Shown here piece by piece: positions 17,901 through 25,438 of a stretch of DNA of 64,000 nucleotides (position 1 is the stretch's first letter; every line of letters starts with the position of its first letter). The stretch is from BOG-908 sp965198855 (lineage in GTDB: Bacteria; Pseudomonadota; Alphaproteobacteria; Acetobacterales; Acetobacteraceae): positions 1,364,001 to 1,428,000 of the forward strand of contig CBDAPZ010000001.1 in assembly GCA_965198855.1 (NCBI GenBank). The letters are read 5' to 3'. The position numbers and the translations under genes are program-made. The notes under the pieces are model-generated. The model saw only the letters and a list, made by a program, of their open reading frames with translations. It was not told the origin of the DNA and ran no database searches.

Positions 17901-18492
17901 CCGCATCGTTGTTGTAGGCGGCCTGCACATCGGGATAGAGCGCGAAATAGCTCTCGGCGTCGAAACGGTCGGTGTCGATCGGATGGTCCGTGCCCGCAGG
18001 CGGCATTCCGGCATAGAGGGTGTCATCCGTCAGGCTCGGCCGCAGGCCCGCCTGTTCCTCCGCCTGGCCCAATGCCTTGTAATGGGCCTGGCCGCTGACG
18101 TGGATGCCACCGGCGACAAGACCTGCGACGTCCGGGTTGAGCGCCAGGTAAAGATCTTCGACAAAGGCCGGCGGCGCGTTCGGTGGCGCGATCGCAGGTG
18201 GCGGCGTGTAGGGAATGGCACTTGGCGACGCGGTCAGATGTTGCGGCGCTGGGGCAGCCGGGATCGGACCGCTGTTAGATGGCGGCGGCAAAATGGAGTT
18301 GGCGAGACCCGGCGGACCGCCGGTGAAGGGCGACGTTCGCGTGCCGTTGGCGATCTCTTCCTGGCCGAAAGTGATGTAATGCGTGTAGCCGCTCGTGAAC
18401 TCGCCGGCGGCAACGGCTTGGCGGACGTCTCCAAAAGCGGCGAGATAAAGCGTTTCAGGAAAGGTGTCGGCGTCGAAGACGTCGTCGGGCAT
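14974..18492 (-). CDS. Giant three-domain glycosyltransferase (GT4 + GT2 + GT2)
   Basis: This 1172-residue cytoplasmic protein begins with three copies of a module of about 40 residues with the pattern Y-L-A-x2-P/G-DV...HY...G (about residues 15-50, 110-147 and 173-210; the second reads LYLALNPDVAGLVAGG). A GT4-like domain follows (FGLNIYGPFAATSGLGTAAR, SEGFGLNLAEFMALGKCVI). Next is a GT2 domain (ISLIVPVYNVQATWLQQC, MLDNDDTLHPDALLEI). A second GT2 domain ends the protein (FLNDDMEVVDESWLGNLLEL, AIDFNDIDLCLKIVENGYRI). GGAG stands six bases before the ATG at 18492; the frame extends upstream only through repeat sequence. It probably builds a branched surface polysaccharide. Confidence 0.88.
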   Translation of the reverse strand: MPDDVFDADTFPETLYLAAFGDVRQAVAAGEFTSGYTHYITFGQEEIANGTRTSPFTGGPPGLANSILPPPSNSGPIPAAPAPQHLTASPSAIPYTPPPAIAPPNAPPAFVEDLYLALNPDVAGLVAGGIHVSGQAHYKALGQAEEQAGLRPSLTDDTLYAGMPPAGTDHPIDTDRFDAESYFALYPDVQAAYNNDAAGGRHHWAHHGRYEGRVGSGIAPYRNWQARPAEMLKKPFGLNIYGPFAATSGLGTAARGLLRAVQSTGMATDLHAYDVSRALARITPEERANKPHYRCTLFLANADQIAHFVSLYPAGHFDDCYNIAVWAWELAAFRPDWYPSFAPLDEVWTNSGFEMESIGAISPLPLQKIRLPVEVQAASPEEGRDMFGIPRDRLVFLVAFDVGSTSARKNPGMVIEAFREAFAADENVFLVIKFHSTSMEPAITRQITRALRGADNVLVIADVLSEPDMALLRAACDCFVSAHRSEGFGLNLAEFMALGKCVIATAYSGNLEFFDETVGYPIGYDLTEVKSPSGPYMPFYVWADPSKEALIKQLRAVYEDQPAAWARGRAAAERIRTDFSAARIGQEMRRRLHVIGLASDEPACLAWFGASRGLVGQAPMAALSAAQRKAVHALGTTPVISLIVPVYNVQATWLQQCVMSVLQQTYPFWELCLCNDASTDPGTLDVLQRLQGRDPRIKIRHAKSNLGIAGASNLAAEMATGPYIAMLDNDDTLHPDALLEIARAVVSNPAIDVIYTDEDKLDAQGRVIDTYHKPDWSPEHLESVMYVLHMMVVRKALFLQLGGFREAYAGAQDYDLMLRLARYTQKIHHIPRALYHWRAVEGSSATVVDAKPWALQAGFRALGDHLAAKHGDSAWAEDGLLPGTFRVRRKILGTPRVSLLILTNNADLELPGRGHFHMVDNLVESILRRTAYRNYEIVVVDNSKLSTEQKTRFRELGVRVENYLGPVKPFNYAAKANYAIRICRTEHLVFLNDDMEVVDESWLGNLLELSQDPEIGAVGARLLHADGTIQHVGCVLGVNGGSVHVYHSYPGDFVGYNGFTHVIRNYSAVTGACFATRKSVMAQVGGFDENFAIDFNDIDLCLKIVENGYRIVYTPYCSLFHFEGASAKRVSQNVEERKRFIARWGRYMENDPHFNPNFARNRFDFTVASQGG

Positions 18493-18510
18493 ACAGGCTC
18501 CAAAAGGAAG

Positions 18511-18546
18511 CAGTTCTTTTTTGAAAAAAAGAACCAAAAAACGTTT
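18511..18546 (-). repeat. A/T-rich hairpin repeat, copy C
   Basis: A reverse-oriented copy (GTTCTTTTTTG...AAAAAAAGAAC, then CAAAAAACGTTT) directly upstream of the glycosyltransferase gene. It forms an inverted pair with copy D, about 45 bases away. Confidence 0.85.
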
Positions 18547-18590
18547 ATGATTTACGTACACCTTCCCGGAGAGAACCGCGACAGCGACGT

Positions 18591-18631
18591 AAACGTCTTT
18601 TGCTTCTTTTCTTTAGAAAAGAAGACCTTTC
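18591..18631 (+). repeat. A/T-rich hairpin repeat, copy D
   Basis: A forward copy (AACGTCTTTTGC, CTTCTTTTCTTTAGAAAAGAAG). It lies just downstream of the bpt stop codon and faces copy C, so the two could pair over their whole length. Confidence 0.85.
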
Positions 18632-19416
18632 TACCCTAGATCCGCCGTCTCCGGCACCAGCAACGTGCCCGTACGTCCCTGGTCCGTAAGGTCCGCGTCG
18701 GTCAGCATGCGCCAGCTTCCGCCCGCCAAAATTTCGCTCGGCCTGAAGCGGGCCTTGTAGGCCATCTTGCGGCTCTCCGGTACCCAGTAGCCGAGATACA
18801 CGTAGGGCAATCCTAGCAGCCGCGCCCGCTCCACCAGCCACAAGATCGCGTAGGTGCCCAAGGATCGCTTGGACAATTCCGGTGCGAAAAAGCTGTAGAC
18901 GGCAGAAAGCCCGTCGCCCAGGCGGTCGGCGAGGCAGGCGCCCACCAGCTTGTCGTCGGCGTCGCGGAACTCGACCACCATGGTCTCGATCGGCGTGTCC
19001 TCGATCATGGCGCGATAATCGTAAAAACCCATGGTGGCCATGTCGCCCTCACCGTGGCGGGCCTGCTGGTAGCGCTGGAACAGGCTGTACTGCTCGGCGG
19101 TAGCGCGGGCGGGCACCTCGAAACCTTCGGTGCCCTCATTAGCGCGGGCGACACGGCGCAGACCGCGGTCGGGCTCGAAGAGGCGGGTGTCGATGCGGAT
19201 AGGGACGCAGGCGGAGCAATTGGGGCAAACCGGCGCATAGGCGATATTGTGGCTGCGTCGGAAGCCGGCGCGCGAGAGACGATCGTGCAGGCTGTCGGCG
19301 TCCGGCCCGGTGATCTCGGTGACCACTTTACGTTCCACACGGCCCTGCACATAGGGGCACGGCAAAGGAGCTGTGGTGTAGAAGAATTGTGGCCTGCGCG
19401 GCGGCTTGTAGGTCAT
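18631..19416 (-). CDS. bpt: Leucyl/arginyl-tRNA--protein transferase
   Basis: This 261-residue protein is of the bacterial Bpt/ATE family, which moves leucine (or arginine) from charged tRNA to N-terminal Asp/Glu of proteins and marks them for ClpS/ClpAP degradation. Seen here are CPYVQGRVERKVVTEI, FRRSHNIAYAPVCPNCSACV with the family CxxC cysteines, FYDYRAMIEDTPIETMVVEF, YSFFAPELSKRSLGTYAI and GYWVPESRKMAYKARFRPSE. Length and motif order are normal. It is transcribed in the same direction as the penicillin acylase homologue upstream. Confidence 0.94.
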   Translation of the reverse strand: MTYKPPRRPQFFYTTAPLPCPYVQGRVERKVVTEITGPDADSLHDRLSRAGFRRSHNIAYAPVCPNCSACVPIRIDTRLFEPDRGLRRVARANEGTEGFEVPARATAEQYSLFQRYQQARHGEGDMATMGFYDYRAMIEDTPIETMVVEFRDADDKLVGACLADRLGDGLSAVYSFFAPELSKRSLGTYAILWLVERARLLGLPYVYLGYWVPESRKMAYKARFRPSEILAGGSWRMLTDADLTDQGRTGTLLVPETADLG

Positions 19417-19503
19417 CCGTTCTTCGAACCGGCTCCCGCGGGTTGCAGCGACGTCTTCCGGCGCATCATGCAGCGAATCTCTACGCTGTGGGAAGCTCGC
19501 GTT

Positions 19504-21828
19504 TTACGGGACAAGATGGATTCTCGCACTCACCCTATCTGGAGATGGCGGTATGGTGATGATAGCCCCCGCGGCCCAAAGTTTCAGCATGTCCCAGGCA
19601 TGTGCGCTGAAAAGATTACCGGACTGGCCAGGCGTGACGACGAAGCGGCTGCGATCGAGATCGGCAAGGTCATAGACGCCGCGATAGCCCGCGCCATGCA
19701 GCGCGGCGAATGCGCCTAGAACGCCGTTGCCACCACGAAACAGCGTGGAATTGTCGCCGGGCACGGTCACGCTGCGCGATGCCATGCGGCCGATCACCGG
19801 GAGACCGCCCAGCAGAGGATGGGCAAATTCGGCCTTGTGAACATCGCCCCAACGCCAGGCGGACGGGTCGGTGCCGTAGGTTTTGGCAAGATTCTCGGCG
19901 GAGTCGTGCAGCGCGTGGAGCAGCGCCGGCTGGCAGTCGCCGCTGCACCATTGGTTTGCGGCAGGGGTAAGCAGCCAGGCGGCGAAAGAATCCCAGGGGC
20001 CGAGATCGCGTTCGCCTACGTGGTTGGCGGCGATCACCTGGCTTACGAAAAGCTGGACAGCAGCGTTGAAAATGAGCGGCTGCGGCAGGTCGGCGGCCAT
20101 CGTGCCGTCCCATTTTGCCAGCAGGTCCTGCACCTGGCCGATGGTGCCCGTCTGGTGCGGCAGGGCTGCGAAGCGGGGTAGCAGGTCGCGCGCAAACAGG
20201 CTGGTGTCGTCGCGCTGCATGGCTTCGAAATCGGCGACGGTCTGCGTGGGCTTGGCGTCTAGCAATTGATGGATGCGCTGGGCACGCCAGGTGGAGAACC
20301 AGTCCGCTCCCATGAACACGGGGAAATCGGGCGGCGCGGTGCGATCATTGGCGTTCACCACGATTCCTGAGGCGGGCGACACGTAATGCGGCAAGGCGTC
20401 GCCGGAGACGTAGCCGGTCCAGTCGTGCTGGTTATCGGCACCTTCTACAGGGGCGGCGCCGTTGCCGTTGCGGCGTATGGGCACGTCGCCAGTGGTGAAC
20501 AGGGCGATGCCGTCGTGATCGGCAACGGTGAGGTTCTGCACCGGGGAATGGATCAGCGTTGCTGCCTGCCCGGCTTCGGCGACCGTGTTCGCACGGTCCA
20601 GCGCCAAGATGCCGGCGGCGGCGCTGTCGCGTTCGTACTGGGCGGCTTCCAGAGCCAGGATAGGGCGGTTCTTCTCGGTCAGGATGTCACTGATGACGGG
20701 GCCGTGGCGGGTGCTGCGGACCGTGAGCACCACGTCCGGCGCGCCGCGCACATGGATCGTCTCCTGACGCAGTCCGAAGGGACGCGGCCCATCAGGCGTA
20801 GCATATTGGCCATCGGGGAGCGGGGTTTCGATAAACAGATCCTGGGTATCGGCGCCGTTGGTGGTAAAACTCCAGGCGATGTGGGCGTTGCGGCCGATGA
20901 TGAGGAACGGCACGCCGGGGGCGGTGGCGCCGACCAGCGTGTTCATGGGTGTCTCGATGCGGGCGAGATACCAGAGCGAGGGGAATTGCAGCGCTAGGTG
21001 CGGGTCGCCGGCGAGCAAGGGTGCGCCGGTGGTGGTGTGGTGTTTGTCGACGGCCCAGGCATTCGAGGCTTCGTTGGGAAGCGTGAACGGGTCGGGGAAG
21101 GCTGGCAGGTGGGTGAGAAAGCCTTGCTGCTGGGGGAGCGTGGACGAGTCGGGTTTGGGGTTGCCGTCTTGCGGTGGCCAGAGCTGCTGGATTTTTTCAG
21201 GAGGCAGTTTGCCGGCGAGGGCGATGCGGGACAGCTCGGTGCGAAAGTTTTCGGAGAGCCAAAGGGCGACGGTCTCGTTCCAGAGCAGGCTGTCCGTTGG
21301 GCGCCACTGGGTTGGTGTGCCGAGGACCACGAATTCGGGGGCGGCGAAGCGACCGCGCTCGGCAATCCAGGCATTTACGCCGGCGCTGTAGGCGACGAGG
21401 AGGGTTTTGGCGTCGGCTGGGAGGTTGGCGTAGGCGCGCTCGGCGTGTTGTTCCTCACCGAGCGTGCGCGACATGCGGTCGAGTGGAAGGGCCCGGGCGC
21501 CGGCGAGTTCGGAGAGGCGCCCGGAGGCGGCGCGGCGCATCAGGTCCATCTCGAACATGCGGTCGCGGGCGTGCAGGTAGCCGAGTGCCGCGGCGGCGTC
21601 GGCTTCGGTTTTGGCTTTGATGCGCGGGATGCCGTAGCCGTCGAGCGTGATGTCGACAGGCGCCGAGAGGTTTGGAATATTGAGGGTCGTCTGCGTTGGC
21701 GGAAGCGTTTCCCAGCACACGGCCACAACGGCACCGACGGCCACGACCAGCGCCCCAACGATGAACCAAACAAACCGCCGGGGCCGCCCTCGTCTAGGAC
21801 GCAAAAGTTTTTTGCTTCTTTTTTTCAA
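19504..21828 (-). CDS. Penicillin acylase family protein (N-terminal nucleophile amidase)
   Basis: Predicted Ntn-hydrolase precursor of up to 774 residues that cleaves itself into alpha and beta chains. A membrane anchor at about 19-38 (FVWFIVGALVVAVGAVVAV) exports it. The alpha chain shows GYGIPRIKAKTEADAAAALG and YLHARDRMFEMDLMRR. The autocatalytic site is EASNAWAV with nucleophile Ser255 after a short linker. DPHLALQFPSLWY is a further family motif. The natural substrate is unknown; relatives act on beta-lactams or acyl-homoserine lactones. The only start giving full length is a TTG at 21828 inside repeat copy E, so the first eight residues may be wrong; a TTG eight codons later is an alternative. 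Confidence 0.88.
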   Translation of the reverse strand: MKKRSKKLLRPRRGRPRRFVWFIVGALVVAVGAVVAVCWETLPPTQTTLNIPNLSAPVDITLDGYGIPRIKAKTEADAAAALGYLHARDRMFEMDLMRRAASGRLSELAGARALPLDRMSRTLGEEQHAERAYANLPADAKTLLVAYSAGVNAWIAERGRFAAPEFVVLGTPTQWRPTDSLLWNETVALWLSENFRTELSRIALAGKLPPEKIQQLWPPQDGNPKPDSSTLPQQQGFLTHLPAFPDPFTLPNEASNAWAVDKHHTTTGAPLLAGDPHLALQFPSLWYLARIETPMNTLVGATAPGVPFLIIGRNAHIAWSFTTNGADTQDLFIETPLPDGQYATPDGPRPFGLRQETIHVRGAPDVVLTVRSTRHGPVISDILTEKNRPILALEAAQYERDSAAAGILALDRANTVAEAGQAATLIHSPVQNLTVADHDGIALFTTGDVPIRRNGNGAAPVEGADNQHDWTGYVSGDALPHYVSPASGIVVNANDRTAPPDFPVFMGADWFSTWRAQRIHQLLDAKPTQTVADFEAMQRDDTSLFARDLLPRFAALPHQTGTIGQVQDLLAKWDGTMAADLPQPLIFNAAVQLFVSQVIAANHVGERDLGPWDSFAAWLLTPAANQWCSGDCQPALLHALHDSAENLAKTYGTDPSAWRWGDVHKAEFAHPLLGGLPVIGRMASRSVTVPGDNSTLFRGGNGVLGAFAALHGAGYRGVYDLADLDRSRFVVTPGQSGNLFSAHAWDMLKLWAAGAIITIPPSPDRVSARIHLVP

Positions 21829-21841
21829 AAAAGAAGGCTTT
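21801..21841 (+). repeat. A/T-rich hairpin repeat, copy E
   Basis: A forward copy (GCAAAAGTTTTTTGC, CTTCTTTTTTTC...AAAAAAGAAG) between the MFS gene and the penicillin acylase gene, both on the minus strand. It overlaps the apparent start codon of the latter. Confidence 0.85.
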
Positions 21842-21861
21842 GTTTTTCTGTCTCATGGTTT

Positions 21862-23304
21862 TCAGCTCGAGAGTGGCTCTGCGATACTCTCCAGCGATTT
21901 TCCTTCGGCATCAATGCCCAGGTAAATTTCCACAATCGCTGCGCCTATCATGAGCAGGGCGGCGATACCGTAGCCCCAGGCGACTTCCTTCACCCCCGCA
22001 GCAATCAGTTGGCCGAACAGCCAGGGCGCACCGACGCCGCCGACCAGTGTGCCGAGCGCGTAGAACAGGGCGATTGCCAGGGCGCGTGTTTCGAGTGGAA
22101 AGATCTCGCTGGCGGTAAGATAGGCCGAGCTTGCGGCGGCGGAAGCTACGAAAAAGATCGCGACCCAGCAGCCTGTTTGTGTCCAGGCATCAAGAATGCC
22201 GGCATGGAAGGCCCAGCCGGTGGCGGCCATCAGAATGCCCGAGAGGGCGAAGGTGCCCGCGATCATGCGGCGGCGGCCGACGGTGTCGAAGAGGTGGCCG
22301 AGGAAGATCGGGCCGCAGAGATTGCCCAAAGCAAGCGGCAGGACATAGACGCCGATCTGATCGGCGGGTACGGCGTAGGCTTTGGTGAGCACCAGGCCGT
22401 AGGTGAAGAACACCGCGTTGAACAGGAAGGCTTGTGCGGCCATCAACGAGAAGGCCAGGAAGGCGCGGCCTTTGTATTTGCCGAACATGGCTCGGAAAAT
22501 GAGGCCGAAGCCAAAGGATTTGCGCGGGTGGACAGTGAGCATGCCTTCCACCGGCGGGAGTGCGCCGCCGCCGCTTTCGGAGACCCGCTTTTCGACGTCG
22601 GCGACGGTTTTCTCTGCTTCCTCGGTGCGACCGTGGGTGACAAGCCAGCGCGGGCTTTCCGGCACCCAGCGCCTGAGCAGCAAAACGCCCAGGCCGAGCA
22701 CGCCACCAATGCCGAAGCCCAGGCGCCAGCCGAGGCTGGGCGCGACCACGGTGCCGCTCAGCAGGAGCAGCGAGGCGGCGGCGCCGATGGCGGCACCGCC
22801 CCAGTAGCTGCCGTTCACGATGAGGTCGATACGGCCGCGGAGGCGGGCGGGAATGAGTTCGTCGATGGCGGAGTTTATGGCCGCATATTCGCCGCCGATG
22901 CCGAGGCCGGTGACGATGCGGAACAGGGCCAGCGAGGTGAAATCCCACGCGCAGGCGGAGGCGAGGACGCCGGCGACGTAGAGGCCGAGTGTAATGTTGA
23001 ACACCAGGCGGCGACCGAAGCGGTCGGTCAGCCAGCCGAAGAACAGCGCGCCGACCACGGCACCCGCCACGTAGGCCGAGGCCATGGTGCCGATGTCCTG
23101 CGGGGACAGGCCGAGGGTGCGCTTGTCCTGCAGCATCGGCCCGATCGAACCGACGATCGTGACCTCGAGGCCGTCGAGCACCCAGGTGATACCGAGGGCA
23201 ATGACGATGAGGAGGTGAAAGCGGCTCCAGGGCAGGCGGTCGAGCCGGGCTGGAATATCCGTCTGGATGGGCGCGCCTAATTTCGTGTCGATCGCCCCGG
23301 CCAT
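21862..23304 (-). CDS. MFS transporter, sugar-porter-like
   Basis: This 480-residue inner-membrane protein has about twelve predicted transmembrane helices, starting at FHLLIVIALGITWVLDGLEV. Between helices 2 and 3 is the MFS signature GWLTDRFGRRLVF, repeated in the second half as GHLFDTVGRRRM. PESPRWL in the central loop is typical of the metabolite:H+ symporter and sugar-porter subfamilies. GGAGG stands seven bases before the ATG at 23304; the frame continues upstream to 23517 without a good reason. It is divergent from the nuclease-helicase gene. Substrate unknown. Confidence 0.92.
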   Translation of the reverse strand: MAGAIDTKLGAPIQTDIPARLDRLPWSRFHLLIVIALGITWVLDGLEVTIVGSIGPMLQDKRTLGLSPQDIGTMASAYVAGAVVGALFFGWLTDRFGRRLVFNITLGLYVAGVLASACAWDFTSLALFRIVTGLGIGGEYAAINSAIDELIPARLRGRIDLIVNGSYWGGAAIGAAASLLLLSGTVVAPSLGWRLGFGIGGVLGLGVLLLRRWVPESPRWLVTHGRTEEAEKTVADVEKRVSESGGGALPPVEGMLTVHPRKSFGFGLIFRAMFGKYKGRAFLAFSLMAAQAFLFNAVFFTYGLVLTKAYAVPADQIGVYVLPLALGNLCGPIFLGHLFDTVGRRRMIAGTFALSGILMAATGWAFHAGILDAWTQTGCWVAIFFVASAAASSAYLTASEIFPLETRALAIALFYALGTLVGGVGAPWLFGQLIAAGVKEVAWGYGIAALLMIGAAIVEIYLGIDAEGKSLESIAEPLSS

Positions 23305-23400
23305 TCTTGATCCTCCCCTGAGGGGAGAGAAACATCGTGGTTGCACATTGGTTGCCTGTGTGATCCGTGGGATATCATTGCGAATACGGATATTGTTTGC

Positions 23401-25413
23401 GTGCAGTCCTTCTGGTCGGGTTCTGTCAAAGATTTTTTGGCGACGCCTGCCGGGGCTGTCATCGGCGTGTTGGCGGAAGCGCAGATGCGGCATTTCCGCA
23501 TCAACGAGGTGCAGCAACTGCGCGCCTGGGAGGAGAGTATTTCCCTCCTTCGTGCGGCCTTTGCTGCTCAGTCTTGCATGCAGGATTGGTGGCTGTTGTT
23601 GGAATACCCGATGCTACGGCTCGGGCGGCGTGCCGATGCGATCGTGCTGACGCCACGCGCCATTCTTGTGCTCGAGTTCAAGATCGGTGCCAGGCATTTT
23701 GCACCGGCTGATCGCGAGCAGGTGGAGGATTATGCGCTGGATCTGCGCGACTTCCATGCTGGTTCTCGCCGGCACCCGATTGTGCCGATCCTGATTGCTA
23801 CCGATGGCAAACCTCGTCAGCAAAGCAGGAACTTTCCGATCTCTGCGGTGTGGAACGTGATCGATGCTTCCGCTGCCAGCCTCCCTGCCCTGCTGGACGA
23901 CATTGCAGGGATAGCGGCGGCGACAGACACGATTCTCAAGCCCTCGGCTTGGTGCGATGCGCCGTATCGTCCGGTGCCGAATATCGTTGAAGCGGCTTGC
24001 ATGCTTTACGCTCGGCATGGGGTCTGCGAGATAAGGGAGGCGCGGGCAGACTCGTCTAATTTGAGCCTGACCGCCGACGCGATCGTCGCTGCGATCAGCG
24101 AGGCACGTGCCGTGGGACAGCATCTGATCCTGTTCGTGACGGGTATTCCGGGAGCAGGGAAAACACTTTGCGGATTGAACGCGGCCTTTGGATTGGAAGG
24201 GGATGCGCGGGCAACCTTTCTCACCGGTAATCCGGCGCTTGTGCATGTTCTGCGTGAAGCACTTGCGCGCGATGCGATTGGCCGCGGCGCGGATCGCCGC
24301 GCGGCGCGGCAGCAAATGGAGGGCGCGATACAGGCGCTGCCGCGGTTTCGCGACCATTATGTGGCGCGTGGCGATGAGATCCCGGCGGAGACCATCGCGG
24401 TGGTTGATGAGGCGCAGCGTTGCTGGTCTGCGGCATATGCCATCGCGAAAACACGTGATCGGCCGGTGCGACTGACATCTTCGGAGCCTGCGCATCTGCT
24501 GGAGATCATGTCGCGACACCCAGAATTTGCCGCGATGATCTGCCTGATCGGCGGCGGACAGGAGATACATGACGGCGAAGGCGGCCTTGCCGAATGGGGA
24601 GACGCGCTGCGCGCTCGGCCGGATTGGCGCATACTTGCGGCACCCGACATTCTGCACAATGCGGATGCGCGGCAACGCCTCGGCCCGATCGACACGCTTC
24701 GGATCACGAGCGAGCTGCATCTTGGCACCTCGGTCCGGCAGGTGCGGTTTTCGGGTGCGAGCGATTGGGTGAACTGTGTACTTTCCGGAAATGAATCTGC
24801 CGCACGCGCCATCGCGGATGCTGCCGACGGCGCGCTTCCCTATTTTGTAACGCGTTCGCTTTCTGCAATGCGGGCGTGGCTGCACGCAGCGTCGCGCGGT
24901 CATCGTCGTGCGGGCCTGCTTGCGAGCTCAGGCGCGAAGCGGTTGCGCGCTGAAGGGCTCGGGGCGGAGTTGCCGCATATGGATGCGAACGCGGTGGCGC
25001 ACTGGTTTCTTGACCGGTTTCCCGATGACGTGCGTGCTTCCAATGCACTGGAACTCGTGGCCACCGAATTCTCTTGCCAGGGTCTCGAGCTCGACGTCGC
25101 CGGGTTGTGCTGGGATGCCGACCTTGTTCGAGAAGCCGGTCGAAATGCCTGGCGGGTGCAAAGCTTTCGCGGCACACGCTGGACACGGCCAGCAGGTGCC
25201 GAGCGCATTGCAAACCAGCTTAATACCTATCGTGTGCTGCTGACACGTGCGCGGTATGAGACGGTCATCTTTCTTCCCGTTGGCGATCCGATCGACGGGA
25301 CGCGTGATCCGGCAAAGTACGACACAATTGCAGGATTTCTGGAAAATTGTGGTGCGCGTGCTTTGCCGGTTCTTCAGGCTCTGCCGGTGGCAACGCAGGA
25401 GCTGCTGATCTGA
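23401..25413 (+). CDS. PD-(D/E)xK nuclease fused to a DUF2075-type helicase
   Basis: About 670 residues from a GTG at 23401 (the frame opens at a TTG at 23341). Residues 60-130 form a RecB-like nuclease core: Asp79 (GRRADAIVL), Glu92-Phe-Lys94 (VLEFKIG) and QxxxY at Gln107/Tyr111. The ATPase follows, with Walker A GIPGAGKT at 248-255, Walker B VVDEAQ with Asp336/Glu337 and LTSSEPAHLLEIM. Near the C terminus RVLLTRARYETVIF matches motif VI of superfamily 1 helicases. This resembles the DUF2075/Schlafen-like DNA/RNA helicase group. The role may be DNA repair or anti-phage defence; no partner genes are adjacent. Confidence 0.82.
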   Translation: MQSFWSGSVKDFLATPAGAVIGVLAEAQMRHFRINEVQQLRAWEESISLLRAAFAAQSCMQDWWLLLEYPMLRLGRRADAIVLTPRAILVLEFKIGARHFAPADREQVEDYALDLRDFHAGSRRHPIVPILIATDGKPRQQSRNFPISAVWNVIDASAASLPALLDDIAGIAAATDTILKPSAWCDAPYRPVPNIVEAACMLYARHGVCEIREARADSSNLSLTADAIVAAISEARAVGQHLILFVTGIPGAGKTLCGLNAAFGLEGDARATFLTGNPALVHVLREALARDAIGRGADRRAARQQMEGAIQALPRFRDHYVARGDEIPAETIAVVDEAQRCWSAAYAIAKTRDRPVRLTSSEPAHLLEIMSRHPEFAAMICLIGGGQEIHDGEGGLAEWGDALRARPDWRILAAPDILHNADARQRLGPIDTLRITSELHLGTSVRQVRFSGASDWVNCVLSGNESAARAIADAADGALPYFVTRSLSAMRAWLHAASRGHRRAGLLASSGAKRLRAEGLGAELPHMDANAVAHWFLDRFPDDVRASNALELVATEFSCQGLELDVAGLCWDADLVREAGRNAWRVQSFRGTRWTRPAGAERIANQLNTYRVLLTRARYETVIFLPVGDPIDGTRDPAKYDTIAGFLENCGARALPVLQALPVATQELLI

Positions 25414-25438
25414 TACACCTTACGGGCTACTCGCTTTT

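Noticed and set aside
20998..23280. A 760-codon plus-strand open frame
   Set aside because: It runs antisense through the penicillin acylase and MFS genes, is rich in Gly, Glu and Ala without motifs, and is a codon-phase shadow expected in GC-rich DNA.
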